Shown here one piece after another: positions 44,662 to 52,342 of a DNA stretch of 64,000 nucleotides (positions within the stretch are counted from its first letter, which is position 1; every line of letters begins with the position of its first letter). Below the pieces are notes generated by a model. It did not search any database and was not told the DNA's origin. It saw nothing but the letters and a program-made list of their open reading frames with translations. The stretch is from an uncultured Bacteroidales bacterium. GTDB lineage: Bacteria > Bacteroidota > Bacteroidia > Bacteroidales > Paludibacteraceae. A program made the position numbers and the translations under genes. The DNA is taken from positions 19,443 through 83,442 of the forward strand of contig ONIM01000004.1 in NCBI GenBank assembly GCA_900317885.1, written 5' to 3'.

Positions 44662-44739
44662 AAGAGGTCTCCTCCGACTTCGCGCATCGGCACCAGGAGC
44701 AAGAGGTCTCCTCCGACTTCGCGCATCGGCACCAGGAGC
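44662..44739. repeat. Exact 39-bp tandem duplication in the phosphatase gene
   Basis: 44662-44700 and 44701-44739 are identical. The duplication keeps frame and repeats 13 residues. Perfect identity suggests a recent event or an assembly artefact. Confidence 0.9.
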
Positions 44740-45219
44740 GTTTGGAGCTCGATATCGCCGTCGCCTTGGGCTTTCTTCTTCTCGTTCTCGTCCTTCAGGA
44801 TACCCATCTGGATGTCATGGGCGATCTCCAGCTCGTGCGAGAGCACCTCTTTCTCCGTCTCCAGGCGTGCGTTCACTTGCTCGTCTCGCGTGATGCGACG
44901 AATCAAGAGTCCCACGACGAGGATACCTAATACAAACACGCTCAAGGGCAATAAGATACCTAAGCGGAGAGATTTGAGAATGTGGCTTTTCGGGATAGCC
45001 GTAACCATGCTGATATTAATCGGCTGCAGGGTCTTACGGGAGATGATCCAACTCTGGTCAAAACCATCCTTGGGTGCGCCATCGCTGGCAGCCAGGAGGG
45101 TTCCGTTGGAGCTATAAAGCATGAACACCGCCGCCTCAAAAGGCTTGAAATGATCCAAGAGTTGGTTGATCCATTTGAGACTGAAATCGATGCCAATGAC
45201 GCAAATCAGTTTTCCTTCT

Positions 45220-45669
45220 TCATCCCGCATCGTCCTTGCTTTGCGCCGCACCTTTGTACCACTCGCGCTCAAAATAATCATGGGCATCATCGCCTAAGAT
45301 ACCGGAGATGATGGTGTCCTGCGTACGATAGGTGGTCGGTTCATACCATTTCTCTTGGGGGAAATAGTACGGAGGAAAAGCCACATAACAGGCGTAGAAA
45401 GTAGGATAGCGGTTGAGTATCTCTTCCGTTTTGTGGGTAATCGTCCTCGGCTTCGACAGCTGTTTCTTCACTCCGTCCTCCAACTCAGCCCATGCTTCCA
45501 ACGCATCGTACAACTCAAAACGCAGCTTCTCTTCGGCGATCTGCATCTCCAGCTCCATCTTCTCCTGCAGACGGAACCGTGCCCGGCTGTAGGACACGTA
45601 CGACTGCACTCCCATGCCTAACAGGAGGAAGAGAGCCGCTAAAATATGTACGGACGCAAATCGTTTCAT
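45220..45669 (-). pseudogene. SpoIIE/RsbU-like phosphatase, 5' sensor fragment
   Basis: 149 residues: N-terminal membrane helix (VHILAALFLLLGMGVQSYVSYS), then the first part of a dCache-like extracytoplasmic sensor (PTFYACYVAFPPYYFPQEKWYEP, DYFEREWYKGA). The frame ends 8 codons later at SKDDAG. The expected W..PY.D...TYS.P segment of such sensors is absent, so a deletion seems to accompany the frameshift. With the downstream fragment it would give one sensor phosphatase. The start overlaps the transporter stop by 4 bases. Confidence 0.7.
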
Positions 45670-47030
45670 GGATTAAAGAGCCCGATTCCGTTCAAGAAGA
45701 TAAGAAGAATAGCTATCGGTACGATCCATCGGAGGGCGAAGACGAACGCCGGACGAAGCCATTGTTTGTAGCGCTTCTGACTATGCGGCACGAGGTCGTT
45801 GTCCTGGAACGGCATGAACCATCCGATGAACAGCGACATCGCTAATGCGCTAAACGGCATCATATAGTTCGTCACAAGGGTGTCGCTTAGATCAAAGAGG
45901 TTATGTCCGCATATCTGCAATCCGCTCCAGACGCCGGTCATCGACAGTATATAAAGCGTCACAAATATACAGATGACACCGGTTGCTATCAGCACGCTGT
46001 AATGCCTGTTGAGCTTGCCGCGACTCATCTCCATGATGCTGGCTACAATCACCTCCATCAGGGAGATCGTCGAGGTGAGCGCTGCGATGAACAGCAAAGC
46101 GAAGAAAACCACGCCGCTGAGCCATGCGAAAGACATATGCTGCAAGACTGCCGGCAGGACGACGAAGACTAACTGCGGACCTTCCGCCGGGTCAAAACCA
46201 AACGCAAACACCGCCGGGAAGATGATCACACCTGCCAGGACGGCTACCAAGGTATCGAGGAGGATGACTTGGAATGACGTCTTGGTCACATCCTGCTCTT
46301 TAGGCATATACGCGCCATAAGTGATCATCAGACCGAGACCCACCGAGAGGCTGAAAAAGCACTGACCGGCGGCTTCCATAAAGACCGAAGGCGTGATATG
46401 CGAGAAATCCGGATGGAAGAAGAACTTGAGTCCTTCTCCGCTGCCCTCTAACAGCAGCACGCGGACGACCATCAAACTCATCATAATCAGCAGAAGGGGC
46501 ATCAGAATCTTACTCAGCCGCTCGATACCGCTGCTCACACCGAACCACAGAATGGCGGCGGTGCACAACACCGGAATGATAGCGCAGATGATCATCTTCG
46601 GAGCATTGGTCATGTTCGCCGAGAAATGCGTGAGCAGCTCTTCCGTTCCCATGCCTGCGTACGAGTTAACGACCGCCTCATAGAGGTAGTTCACGCACCA
46701 GCCCGTCACCACGAAATAGAACCCCGTGAGGATCAGTACCGTAAGCGCCGACCACCATCCTAACCACTGCCAGCGGTTATTGCCGCTGATGGCGCGGAAA
46801 GCGGAGAAGGTCGATTGGCCCGCCTTGCGACCGATCAGCATCTCCGTCATCAAGAGCGGCATGCCGAAAAGAATAACGCATAGGAGGTACACTAACAAAA
46901 AAGCACCACCGCCGTTCTGACCTGCCTCGTACGGAAATTTCCAGATATTTCCTAAACCGATAGCACTGCCCGCGGCAGCTAAAATGACTCCTAACTTGGA
47001 ATTAAAACCCGTGTTTTTTGGCTGTTCCAT
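45666..47030 (-). CDS. NSS-family Na+-coupled amino-acid transporter
   Basis: About 454 residues, 11-12 membrane helices. The Na+/substrate site motif of helix 1 is clear (GSAIGLGNIWKFPYEAGQNGGGAFLLVYLL), as is GVSSGIERLSKILMPLLL of the central region. This family (LeuT, TnaT) imports neutral or aromatic amino acids with Na+. The ATG at 47030 (MEQPKNTG) follows the promoter at 47055-47086; the in-frame upstream start is inside the promoter. It overlaps the phosphatase and appears to be the first gene of the NRPS operon, so it may supply a substrate amino acid. Confidence 0.9.
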   Translation of the reverse strand: MEQPKNTGFNSKLGVILAAAGSAIGLGNIWKFPYEAGQNGGGAFLLVYLLCVILFGMPLLMTEMLIGRKAGQSTFSAFRAISGNNRWQWLGWWSALTVLILTGFYFVVTGWCVNYLYEAVVNSYAGMGTEELLTHFSANMTNAPKMIICAIIPVLCTAAILWFGVSSGIERLSKILMPLLLIMMSLMVVRVLLLEGSGEGLKFFFHPDFSHITPSVFMEAAGQCFFSLSVGLGLMITYGAYMPKEQDVTKTSFQVILLDTLVAVLAGVIIFPAVFAFGFDPAEGPQLVFVVLPAVLQHMSFAWLSGVVFFALLFIAALTSTISLMEVIVASIMEMSRGKLNRHYSVLIATGVICIFVTLYILSMTGVWSGLQICGHNLFDLSDTLVTNYMMPFSALAMSLFIGWFMPFQDNDLVPHSQKRYKQWLRPAFVFALRWIVPIAILLIFLNGIGLFNP

Positions 47031-47054
47031 AAGTACCTTTGCAACTTTTGGCTG

Positions 47055-47086
47055 CAAAGATACTGCTTTTTTTGCATTTATGCAAA
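47055..47086 (-). promoter_or_regulatory. Promoter of the transporter-partner switch-NRPS operon
   Basis: Minus-strand TTTG (47083-47086), 20 bases, TATCTTTG (47055-47062). It is the only promoter of this type seen upstream of the six genes. Confidence 0.78.
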
Positions 47087-47115
47087 TTTATAGAGTAAAA
47101 AGTGTTTTCATTTGG

Positions 47116-48294
47116 CTATTTTTCTTTACTTAAAGGCATGACTCCGTGCTCTTTCAGTTGCTCTACGTACTCTCTCACCTCCGGAGTATGGCGGCCTAAT
47201 TCTTTCCACGCACGGGCAAACTGGTCGTGGTTATTCTTCTTGGAGTAGTCCTTGACCAACTGCTCGGTCATCCACCGGGTGATATCCCGAACGGAGCAAG
47301 CCCGGCGTACGTACCCCATCTGCCGCAAGGCGTAGATAGCGGCGGAGAGGCAGTGATAATAATCCCACTCTTTCTCTTGGAGACGCAAGTACTGCGTCAG
47401 CTGTTTCTGCCGTTGTTCGCTCACCTCTTTCTCCCAGAAGAGCACGGGTTTCTCGGGCTTCAGGTGCTTGGTGATATATTTCTGCCAATTGAGCATCCAT
47501 TGTCCCCATAGTTGTCGCTGGTCGTCATTCAAGGCATTTATATCCTCCTTTAGAAAGAGCCAATCGGTCTCCTGCTCGACGATGTGGTTGCGGTGCCTGG
47601 CAGCGCGGGGTTGCGCGCCGGGAAGTTCGCGTATCTGCGCTTGGTAAGTAGTCCATCTCCAGGTGAGGTAGCGTTTGTAGATATCCTCCGCGGCTTCGCC
47701 TTCAAAGACAAAAGTGAACTCGTCGCGGGATAGAGCCTGGATTTGGCCGTTAGCTTCTTTGAGCAGGTCCTCATAAAGGGCATTAACCTGCGCAGGGTCG
47801 GTCCACTCGGCATGCAAGAACTGCTGCCTAAACGGCTCAGTATGCGCAGCGTTCAGCAACCATTGTGCAAAAGGTTCTACCCAGGGTTGGTACTCCCAGA
47901 TGTGGTTTCCGAAGGTCTCAACGGTCAGGTAACGCATGTACGTCGTCACTAACTGTAACGCCAGATCCGATAGCCGCATATTCGGACAGATGTCCGCCCA
48001 CTCCACTTCCGAAGTGGTTAACCCTATATACGCTTCGTTGAGCAGTTCGACCTCTGCGCCGATCAGCCCCCATTCGTCGCGTCTCACTTCCCGCTCGTAC
48101 TTTCGTATCCACGCCATCTGCTCCGCGTCGCTATCTATCGCTATACCTCGCCGGGTGCCTTCCTCCGTGTCCACAATCAACGCACTGAGCAGCGCAGCTC
48201 CCGCCACACCGCCTATCTCTACTTCCGTTTGAGCCACTTTCAGGTAGTGGTTCTCGTAACGGATTTGCTCATTGATGATATAATCTTCTAACAT
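47116..48294 (-). CDS. Unrecognised protein, 392 residues
   Basis: Starts at ATG 48294 (MLEDYIINEQIRYEN). No signal peptide; one mildly hydrophobic stretch (GGVAGAALLSALIV, ~24-37). The rest is helical and rich in Trp, Gln, Glu and Arg, e.g. DIYKRYLTWRWTTYQAQI, LFWEKEVSEQRQKQLTQYLRLQEKEWDYYHCLSAAIYALRQMGY. Looks cytosolic. The C-terminal RDITRWMTEQLVKDYSKKNNHDQFARAWKELGRH resembles small helical DNA- or protein-binding modules, but I cannot name a family. It stands alone with its own promoter and almost no leader. Confidence 0.7.
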   Translation of the reverse strand: MLEDYIINEQIRYENHYLKVAQTEVEIGGVAGAALLSALIVDTEEGTRRGIAIDSDAEQMAWIRKYEREVRRDEWGLIGAEVELLNEAYIGLTTSEVEWADICPNMRLSDLALQLVTTYMRYLTVETFGNHIWEYQPWVEPFAQWLLNAAHTEPFRQQFLHAEWTDPAQVNALYEDLLKEANGQIQALSRDEFTFVFEGEAAEDIYKRYLTWRWTTYQAQIRELPGAQPRAARHRNHIVEQETDWLFLKEDINALNDDQRQLWGQWMLNWQKYITKHLKPEKPVLFWEKEVSEQRQKQLTQYLRLQEKEWDYYHCLSAAIYALRQMGYVRRACSVRDITRWMTEQLVKDYSKKNNHDQFARAWKELGRHTPEVREYVEQLKEHGVMPLSKEK

Positions 48295-48303
48295 AATCGG
48301 GTA

Positions 48304-48334
48304 CAAAGATACAAAAAATTCTCAATATATGCAA
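48304..48334 (-). promoter_or_regulatory. Promoter of the 392-residue gene
   Basis: Minus-strand TTG (48332-48334), 20 bases, TATCTTTG (48304-48311). The ATG at 48294 lies about 10 bases from the -7 box, leaving almost no leader. Confidence 0.75.
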
Positions 48335-48403
48335 GAAAAATTCTCAAAGTACCATGAATTTTTACTCAAATTGCCCTTCGCACGCCTTTATTAAGTATAC
48401 ACA

Positions 48404-48480
48404 GCACTCGGGCGACTCATTTGTTGAGCCGCCCGAGTGTATAGGTTTTGTGCTTGGTACTTAGTCCCTTGGTACTTTAA
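48404..48480. repeat. Large hairpin and TTGGTACTT direct repeats
   Basis: CACTCGGGCG pairs with CGCCCGAGTG around an AT-rich loop. It is followed by TTGGTACTTAGTCCCTTGGTACTT, a direct repeat. It lies at the 3' end of the DUF262-HNH gene. There is no T-run on the minus strand, so a repeat is favoured over a terminator. Confidence 0.55.
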
Positions 48481-48481
48481 T

Positions 48482-49603
48482 TTACTTGCTGCTTTTCCGT
48501 CGGTTGCAATCGCGGCAGAGCATTTGGCAGTTGGAGGCAATCGTTCGTCCGCCTTCTACCCACGGGGTGATATGGTCGGCTTCCATGACTTCGATGTCAA
48601 ACGCTTTGCCGCAGATTGCGCACTTGCCGCCTTGTCGTTCATAGACCTCACGGCGCGTGTTCGCATCAAAAGTGCGGATACCCAAATGGTGGATGTCGCC
48701 GTCCAAGATATAAGCGAAGATGCCGGATTTCTTCTGCACATCGGAGTCCGCCATCAATTTAGCCATTTGTTGGCCGATTGAAGTAGCGGTTAAAGGCGTG
48801 TCTTTGTGTTTGTTATACAACAGGCCCCATTCCACGCCTTTCATCTCTTTTTTGTACTGGCGGCCGAAGAGTTTTTCAATCCAATGAATGACATCCTGGA
48901 AATACTGCCATAGTTCGTCGGCATCGGTGTCATGCTGGTGGAGCGCCATGTATTTCTCAATCGTCAAGCCTTGTTTGTCTGCAATCCAACCGAGTGCGGT
49001 CTCAAAATAATCCTGCCGAATAGGCGAACCGTTCATGAAGTCCGAACCGATGCGATAAGCCACGCAGCCTGTCTTGGAGAAACGGCGTTTGGCTTGCGTA
49101 ACCCACGAGCCGGAATAGATGGCATTGCGGATTTCCTGATCTTTGAGTTTCTCGCCGGCAATATTGATGCGCTGGAACCATTTGAGTTTCTCTTCGTCGG
49201 TTCCTTCGCAGATATAGATTTGCAGTTTGTAGTCGAGAATACGGTTTTGCTGCTCTTCGGTCATGTTGTTGAATCCGAGCAAGTTACCGTCAAAAAGCAT
49301 CATATACTCGCCGGCAATAAACGAACAAATAGAAATCGTTCGTTGCTGTCCGTCGAGGACTTCGTATTCGATGCCGTCAGAGCCATCTGTCTTAACCCAA
49401 TACATGACGTTGAGCGGGAAATTCTGCCAGACGGTGTCCATGACGGCATTTCGTTGTTTCTCGTCATAAACGAACTCTCGTTGATATTTCGGGCGTATAT
49501 TCAATCGTCCGTTATAACCGACGATTCCTTCTTCTTGAATACTCAAATCGTTGTACCCCGCGCACAACTCCCGCACGCGAATTTCATGCAATTCTATTTT
49601 CAT
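48482..49603 (-). CDS. DUF262 + HNH endonuclease (GmrSD-like)
   Basis: 373 residues. The N-terminal DUF262 (ParB-like) domain has IRPKYQREFVYDEKQRNAVMDTV and the signature VLDGQQRTISI. The C-terminal HNH domain has paired Cys and His: CAICGKAF, EADHITPWVEGGRTIASNCQMLCRDCNRRK. Relatives act as NTP-driven nucleases against modified or foreign DNA (GmrSD, DUF262 BREX-type). The start overlaps the stop of the adenine methylase (ATGA), so the two form a restriction-modification-like pair. Confidence 0.88.
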   Translation of the reverse strand: MKIELHEIRVRELCAGYNDLSIQEEGIVGYNGRLNIRPKYQREFVYDEKQRNAVMDTVWQNFPLNVMYWVKTDGSDGIEYEVLDGQQRTISICSFIAGEYMMLFDGNLLGFNNMTEEQQNRILDYKLQIYICEGTDEEKLKWFQRINIAGEKLKDQEIRNAIYSGSWVTQAKRRFSKTGCVAYRIGSDFMNGSPIRQDYFETALGWIADKQGLTIEKYMALHQHDTDADELWQYFQDVIHWIEKLFGRQYKKEMKGVEWGLLYNKHKDTPLTATSIGQQMAKLMADSDVQKKSGIFAYILDGDIHHLGIRTFDANTRREVYERQGGKCAICGKAFDIEVMEADHITPWVEGGRTIASNCQMLCRDCNRRKSSK

Positions 49604-50733
49604 GGCTTTTGTGGTTTTTTATTACGAATTAAAATGCGTTGATACACTTTTTCTTGAATGCCATCTTTTAGTATAACACCACTAGCATTCAAATCATAAG
49701 TACCATTTTTCCCAAATTTTGCGAAGTAAGCCTGTTTACATTCTGCCGTTGTATATACTTTGGTTTTTAAAGCATAGAGGTTTTCATTTTCACACATGCC
49801 CAAAATCTCAAATTGATCTGGATTGTATTTATCCATAAAAGTAATCGGTACTCCCATTATTCCTTCAAAATCAATAGGGATTTCACCAGTTTTATTCACA
49901 TTTATTGCGTCGTAATTTTCATAAGTAGGGTATTCCTCAGGAGTATATTGCTTGTATAAATCTAAATCTTCATGTCGTTGAGGATAGTCTAAGTTTGTAA
50001 ACCATCGAACCCCAACAACTCTAATATATCTATTTCCTTTTTCATCAACTCGCAAGGATTTAGACCTTACTTCATAAGTGGGAGGAATCATAAATTCTCG
50101 ATCCCCGCTATGTATACTCACCCCAAGCCACATATTATTCTCTTTTACTAACTTGAAGCATTCTTTGTATGTTAATGCATTCTGATTTCCAATTATCAAG
50201 AATTTTTTTTCATATTTCACTAATTGAGCCACATATTCGCGGAAAAGCGAGAAAGGCGGATTGGTGACCACTATATCTGCTTCTTTGAGCAATTCAATAC
50301 ATTCCTGTGAGCGAAAATCTCCATTCCCTTTGAGTAAAGAAAGTACATTTTTATCATTTTGAATTAAGTATTGCACATCGGCTAAATTTACCGCTCCATC
50401 GTTATTGTAGTCCTGTACTTCCGTAATCTCTACTTTGTAGGCTATCTTCTTTGGTTCACTTTCTTCTATCTCAAACAACAACGGCAGTTCATCCCCGGCT
50501 ATGGGAGAACCGTTATAGCAGGTAGCTATCAATTTCTTGAGACCTAATTGGTTGAAATTAAGGGCAAAATACTTGAAGAAATTACTCTCGTACGGGTCGT
50601 CGCAATTACACAACACTACCTTTCCCTTAAAGTGTTGTTTATAATATTTGAGTTCCTTGGCTATATCGTCTAATTGTGTATAGAACTCATCCTGTTTAGC
50701 AACTTTAGCTGCTTGTAAATCGCTTTGTGCCAT
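49600..50733 (-). CDS. EcoRI-type adenine-specific DNA methyltransferase with dockerin-like loop
   Basis: About 377 residues from ATG 50733 (MAQSDLQAAKVAKQDEFYTQLDDIAKEL). Matches the EcoRI methylase family: CNCDDPYESNFFKYFALNF and the catalytic ADIVVTNPPFSLFREYVAQL. Residues ~118-140 contain DYNNDGAVNLADVQYLI, a Ca-binding dockerin/EF-hand-like loop unusual in a cytosolic methylase. Coding is more AT-rich than flanking housekeeping genes, consistent with transfer. A N6-adenine methylase protecting sites cut by the adjacent HNH protein is the natural reading; the target site is unknown. Confidence 0.88.
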   Translation of the reverse strand: MAQSDLQAAKVAKQDEFYTQLDDIAKELKYYKQHFKGKVVLCNCDDPYESNFFKYFALNFNQLGLKKLIATCYNGSPIAGDELPLLFEIEESEPKKIAYKVEITEVQDYNNDGAVNLADVQYLIQNDKNVLSLLKGNGDFRSQECIELLKEADIVVTNPPFSLFREYVAQLVKYEKKFLIIGNQNALTYKECFKLVKENNMWLGVSIHSGDREFMIPPTYEVRSKSLRVDEKGNRYIRVVGVRWFTNLDYPQRHEDLDLYKQYTPEEYPTYENYDAINVNKTGEIPIDFEGIMGVPITFMDKYNPDQFEILGMCENENLYALKTKVYTTAECKQAYFAKFGKNGTYDLNASGVILKDGIQEKVYQRILIRNKKPQKP

Positions 50734-50776
50734 ATTGATTGATAGCTGTTTTGTGCATACTATCAATCACAGCAAT

Positions 50777-51022
50777 AAAAAGCGTGAGCCTCTTATCACT
50801 TACCAAGGTAGCCCTGCGAAGGAAACCTTTTCCACTTTAAGAAACTCACACTATTCGTGCAAGCATCTATTATAGTGGAAAAAGGCATACCTATACACAG
50901 GTCGCCTTTACTGATTATTCCAGTGCTTTATATCCGTAAACTTTCGCAGGGCTTTCGGTAAAAGTGAAATAATAGTAATGCTTATTATTTTAATATATTT
51001 CTATATTTCTCACCGCTTTTTT
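50777..51022. ncRNA. Candidate structured RNA or inverted-repeat element
   Basis: No coding frame. Nested complementary arms, from outside in: AAAAAGCGTGAG (50777) / CTCACCGCTTTTTT (51009); TCACTTACC (50796) / GGTAAAAGTGA (50957); GCCCTGCGAA (50811) / TTCGCAGGGC (50943); CCTTTTCCACT (50826) / AGTGGAAAAAGG (50874). Side hairpins: GGCATACCT / AGGTCGCC (50884-50906), ACTG / CAGT (50910-50924), AAATAATA / TATTATTT (50967-50990). This gives a ~245-nt multibranched fold ending in a T-run on the plus strand. Signatures of tmRNA, SRP, RNase P were not found. The strand is uncertain; an invertible DNA segment is an alternative. Confidence 0.5.
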
Positions 51023-51071
51023 ACGCTGTCGGTGCCAGCGATTGTTATGGTCGCTATTTGCAACCTAAAAT

Positions 51072-51929
51072 CTACATCTTACTCAATAAATCATCAGTTG
51101 TTTGTTCCAATTTGACGAAGCCAAACCACTTTTTGCCGAGGTCTTTGAGACTTGCGCCTATAAGATAAACGGCGTCGTCTATACACAAGAACCGATCGTG
51201 AGCACGATCAAACTGCTCAATTTCTATTGGAGCATATTGCGCATTGTGTTTCTCGAAATCGAGTGTCAATTGGCGGGAAATACTCTTTGTGTAGATGGTG
51301 GCACTTACGTCTTCACCTCGCTTATCTAACATCGTCAAAACACTGTCATCCACATAGTTATCAATCAATACGATACGTTTCTTAGCTTCGCGGATTCGAT
51401 CATTAACAAAAGTATATGCATCAAAGATTTGTCCGTCATAAAAGATTCCTTCAACGGGTGGTAACGATGTCCGCACAAAAAAATCTACCTTATTTTGCAA
51501 TTCATGTATCTGGTCTGAGTGTTCTTGCAAACGACGGTCTATGCGGTCTTCCATGCTCGTTAATCGTTGGTTTACCGCATAGCCTTTTAATAAATAATCC
51601 TTTAATATTTTATTTGCCCACTGCCGAAACTCAACACCTCTTTTACTTTTTACCCGATAACCGACAGAGATAATAACATCTAAGTTGTAATATGTGGTTT
51701 CATATACTTGGTCGGCATCCATACCCATGTGTGCAAATTTTGCACATGTGATATTTTCACCCAATTCGCCCTCCTTATATATGTTGCGTATATGCCTCGA
51801 AATAACCGTTCTATTACGGTCAAACAGCAATGCTATCTGGTTTACATTGAGCCAAACAGTCTCGTCTTTCAGTTGCACCTCCAATTGAAACTGCTCATTC
51901 GGTTTGTATAATACTATTTCGTCTTTCAT
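51072..51929 (-). CDS. RhuM-like DNA-binding protein
   Basis: 285 residues. The N-terminal ~120 match the RhuM/virulence-protein family: VWLNVNQIALLFDRNRTVISRHIRNIYKEGEL, TTYYNLDVIISVGYRVKSKRGVEFRQWANKILKDYLLKGYAVN. A coiled linker (~125-150) leads to a second domain with VLIDNYVDDSVLTML and AHDRFLCIDDAVYLIGASLKDLGKK, which looks phospholipase-D-like with a single H.R/D core. The family is common on islands and near restriction genes. Promoter at 52035-52066. Confidence 0.8.
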   Translation of the reverse strand: MKDEIVLYKPNEQFQLEVQLKDETVWLNVNQIALLFDRNRTVISRHIRNIYKEGELGENITCAKFAHMGMDADQVYETTYYNLDVIISVGYRVKSKRGVEFRQWANKILKDYLLKGYAVNQRLTSMEDRIDRRLQEHSDQIHELQNKVDFFVRTSLPPVEGIFYDGQIFDAYTFVNDRIREAKKRIVLIDNYVDDSVLTMLDKRGEDVSATIYTKSISRQLTLDFEKHNAQYAPIEIEQFDRAHDRFLCIDDAVYLIGASLKDLGKKWFGFVKLEQTTDDLLSKM

Positions 51930-52034
51930 ATAAGTCTAAGAATGCCTTTTTTCATTATGTCCGTATTTACCCCCACCCGAAAGACGTATACCCTCGGCGT
52001 GAGCTAAATACTGCAAAACTTCTGTTTTGCGCTG

Positions 52035-52066
52035 CAAAATTACACAAAAAAAATGACACTTGCAAA
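52035..52066 (-). promoter_or_regulatory. Promoter of the RhuM-like gene
   Basis: Minus-strand TTTG (52063-52066), 20 bases, TAATTTTG (52035-52042). The leader is ~100 bases. Confidence 0.75.
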
Positions 52067-52080
52067 TAAAAGTACCATTT

Positions 52081-52341
52081 TTATGCATTTTCGTATTGTT
52101 CTAACGGATTTATGTCACAAAAATCATCAAAAAATAACGAACATAAAAAAGCGACAGCATTTTCATAGCTTTTTATAATGCGCTGATTATCAGCGGCATA
52201 GGTTGCATCTAAATGTCGCAAGTTTTGGAGGTAGTCGTAAAATAGAAATGCTGCATTTACGAGTATAGCTATACCTAAATCTCCTATATATAGAGGGACT
52301 CGAATTATCGAGAGATTGAATTTGATATAAGAAAAAAACAT
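52081..52341 (-). pseudogene. AT-rich frame, possible gene remnant
   Basis: 86-codon frame without a clear start context. Its C-terminal half (FYDYLQNLRHLDATYAADNQRIIKSYENAVAFLCSLFFDDFCD) reads like a helical protein; the N-terminal part does not. No family was recognised. It lies between a RhuM-like gene and a TIR element, so a fragment of a lost island gene is likely. Confidence 0.25.
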
Positions 52342-52342
52342 A

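Larger units (their letters stand above)
43893..45290 (-). pseudogene. SpoIIE/RsbU-like PP2C phosphatase, 3' fragment (frameshifted)
   Basis: Continues the sensor domain of the upstream frame from MRDEEGKLICVIGIDFSL, then has a membrane helix (GILLPLSVFVLGILVVGLLI), a coiled linker and a PP2C domain with metal Asp in IIGDVSGKGVPAAIFM, LVLYTDGVTEARN and TDDITLM. It lacks its own N-terminus; the frame changes at ~45220-45260. An exact 39-base duplication (44662-44700, 44701-44739) repeats 13 residues (LLVPMREVGGDL) at the start of the PP2C domain. A GGTTACGGG repeat encodes SPVTGNPSPLT. After TIRKTG the frame runs on ~60 residues into the kinase gene, suggesting a lost stop. Normally it dephosphorylates the STAS protein. 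Confidence 0.7.

Noticed and set aside
50777-51022. tmRNA, RNase P RNA or 6S RNA
   Set aside because: No tRNA-like ends, no conserved RNase P core, and no single long rod with a central bubble; the fold is multibranched. Left as an unnamed candidate.
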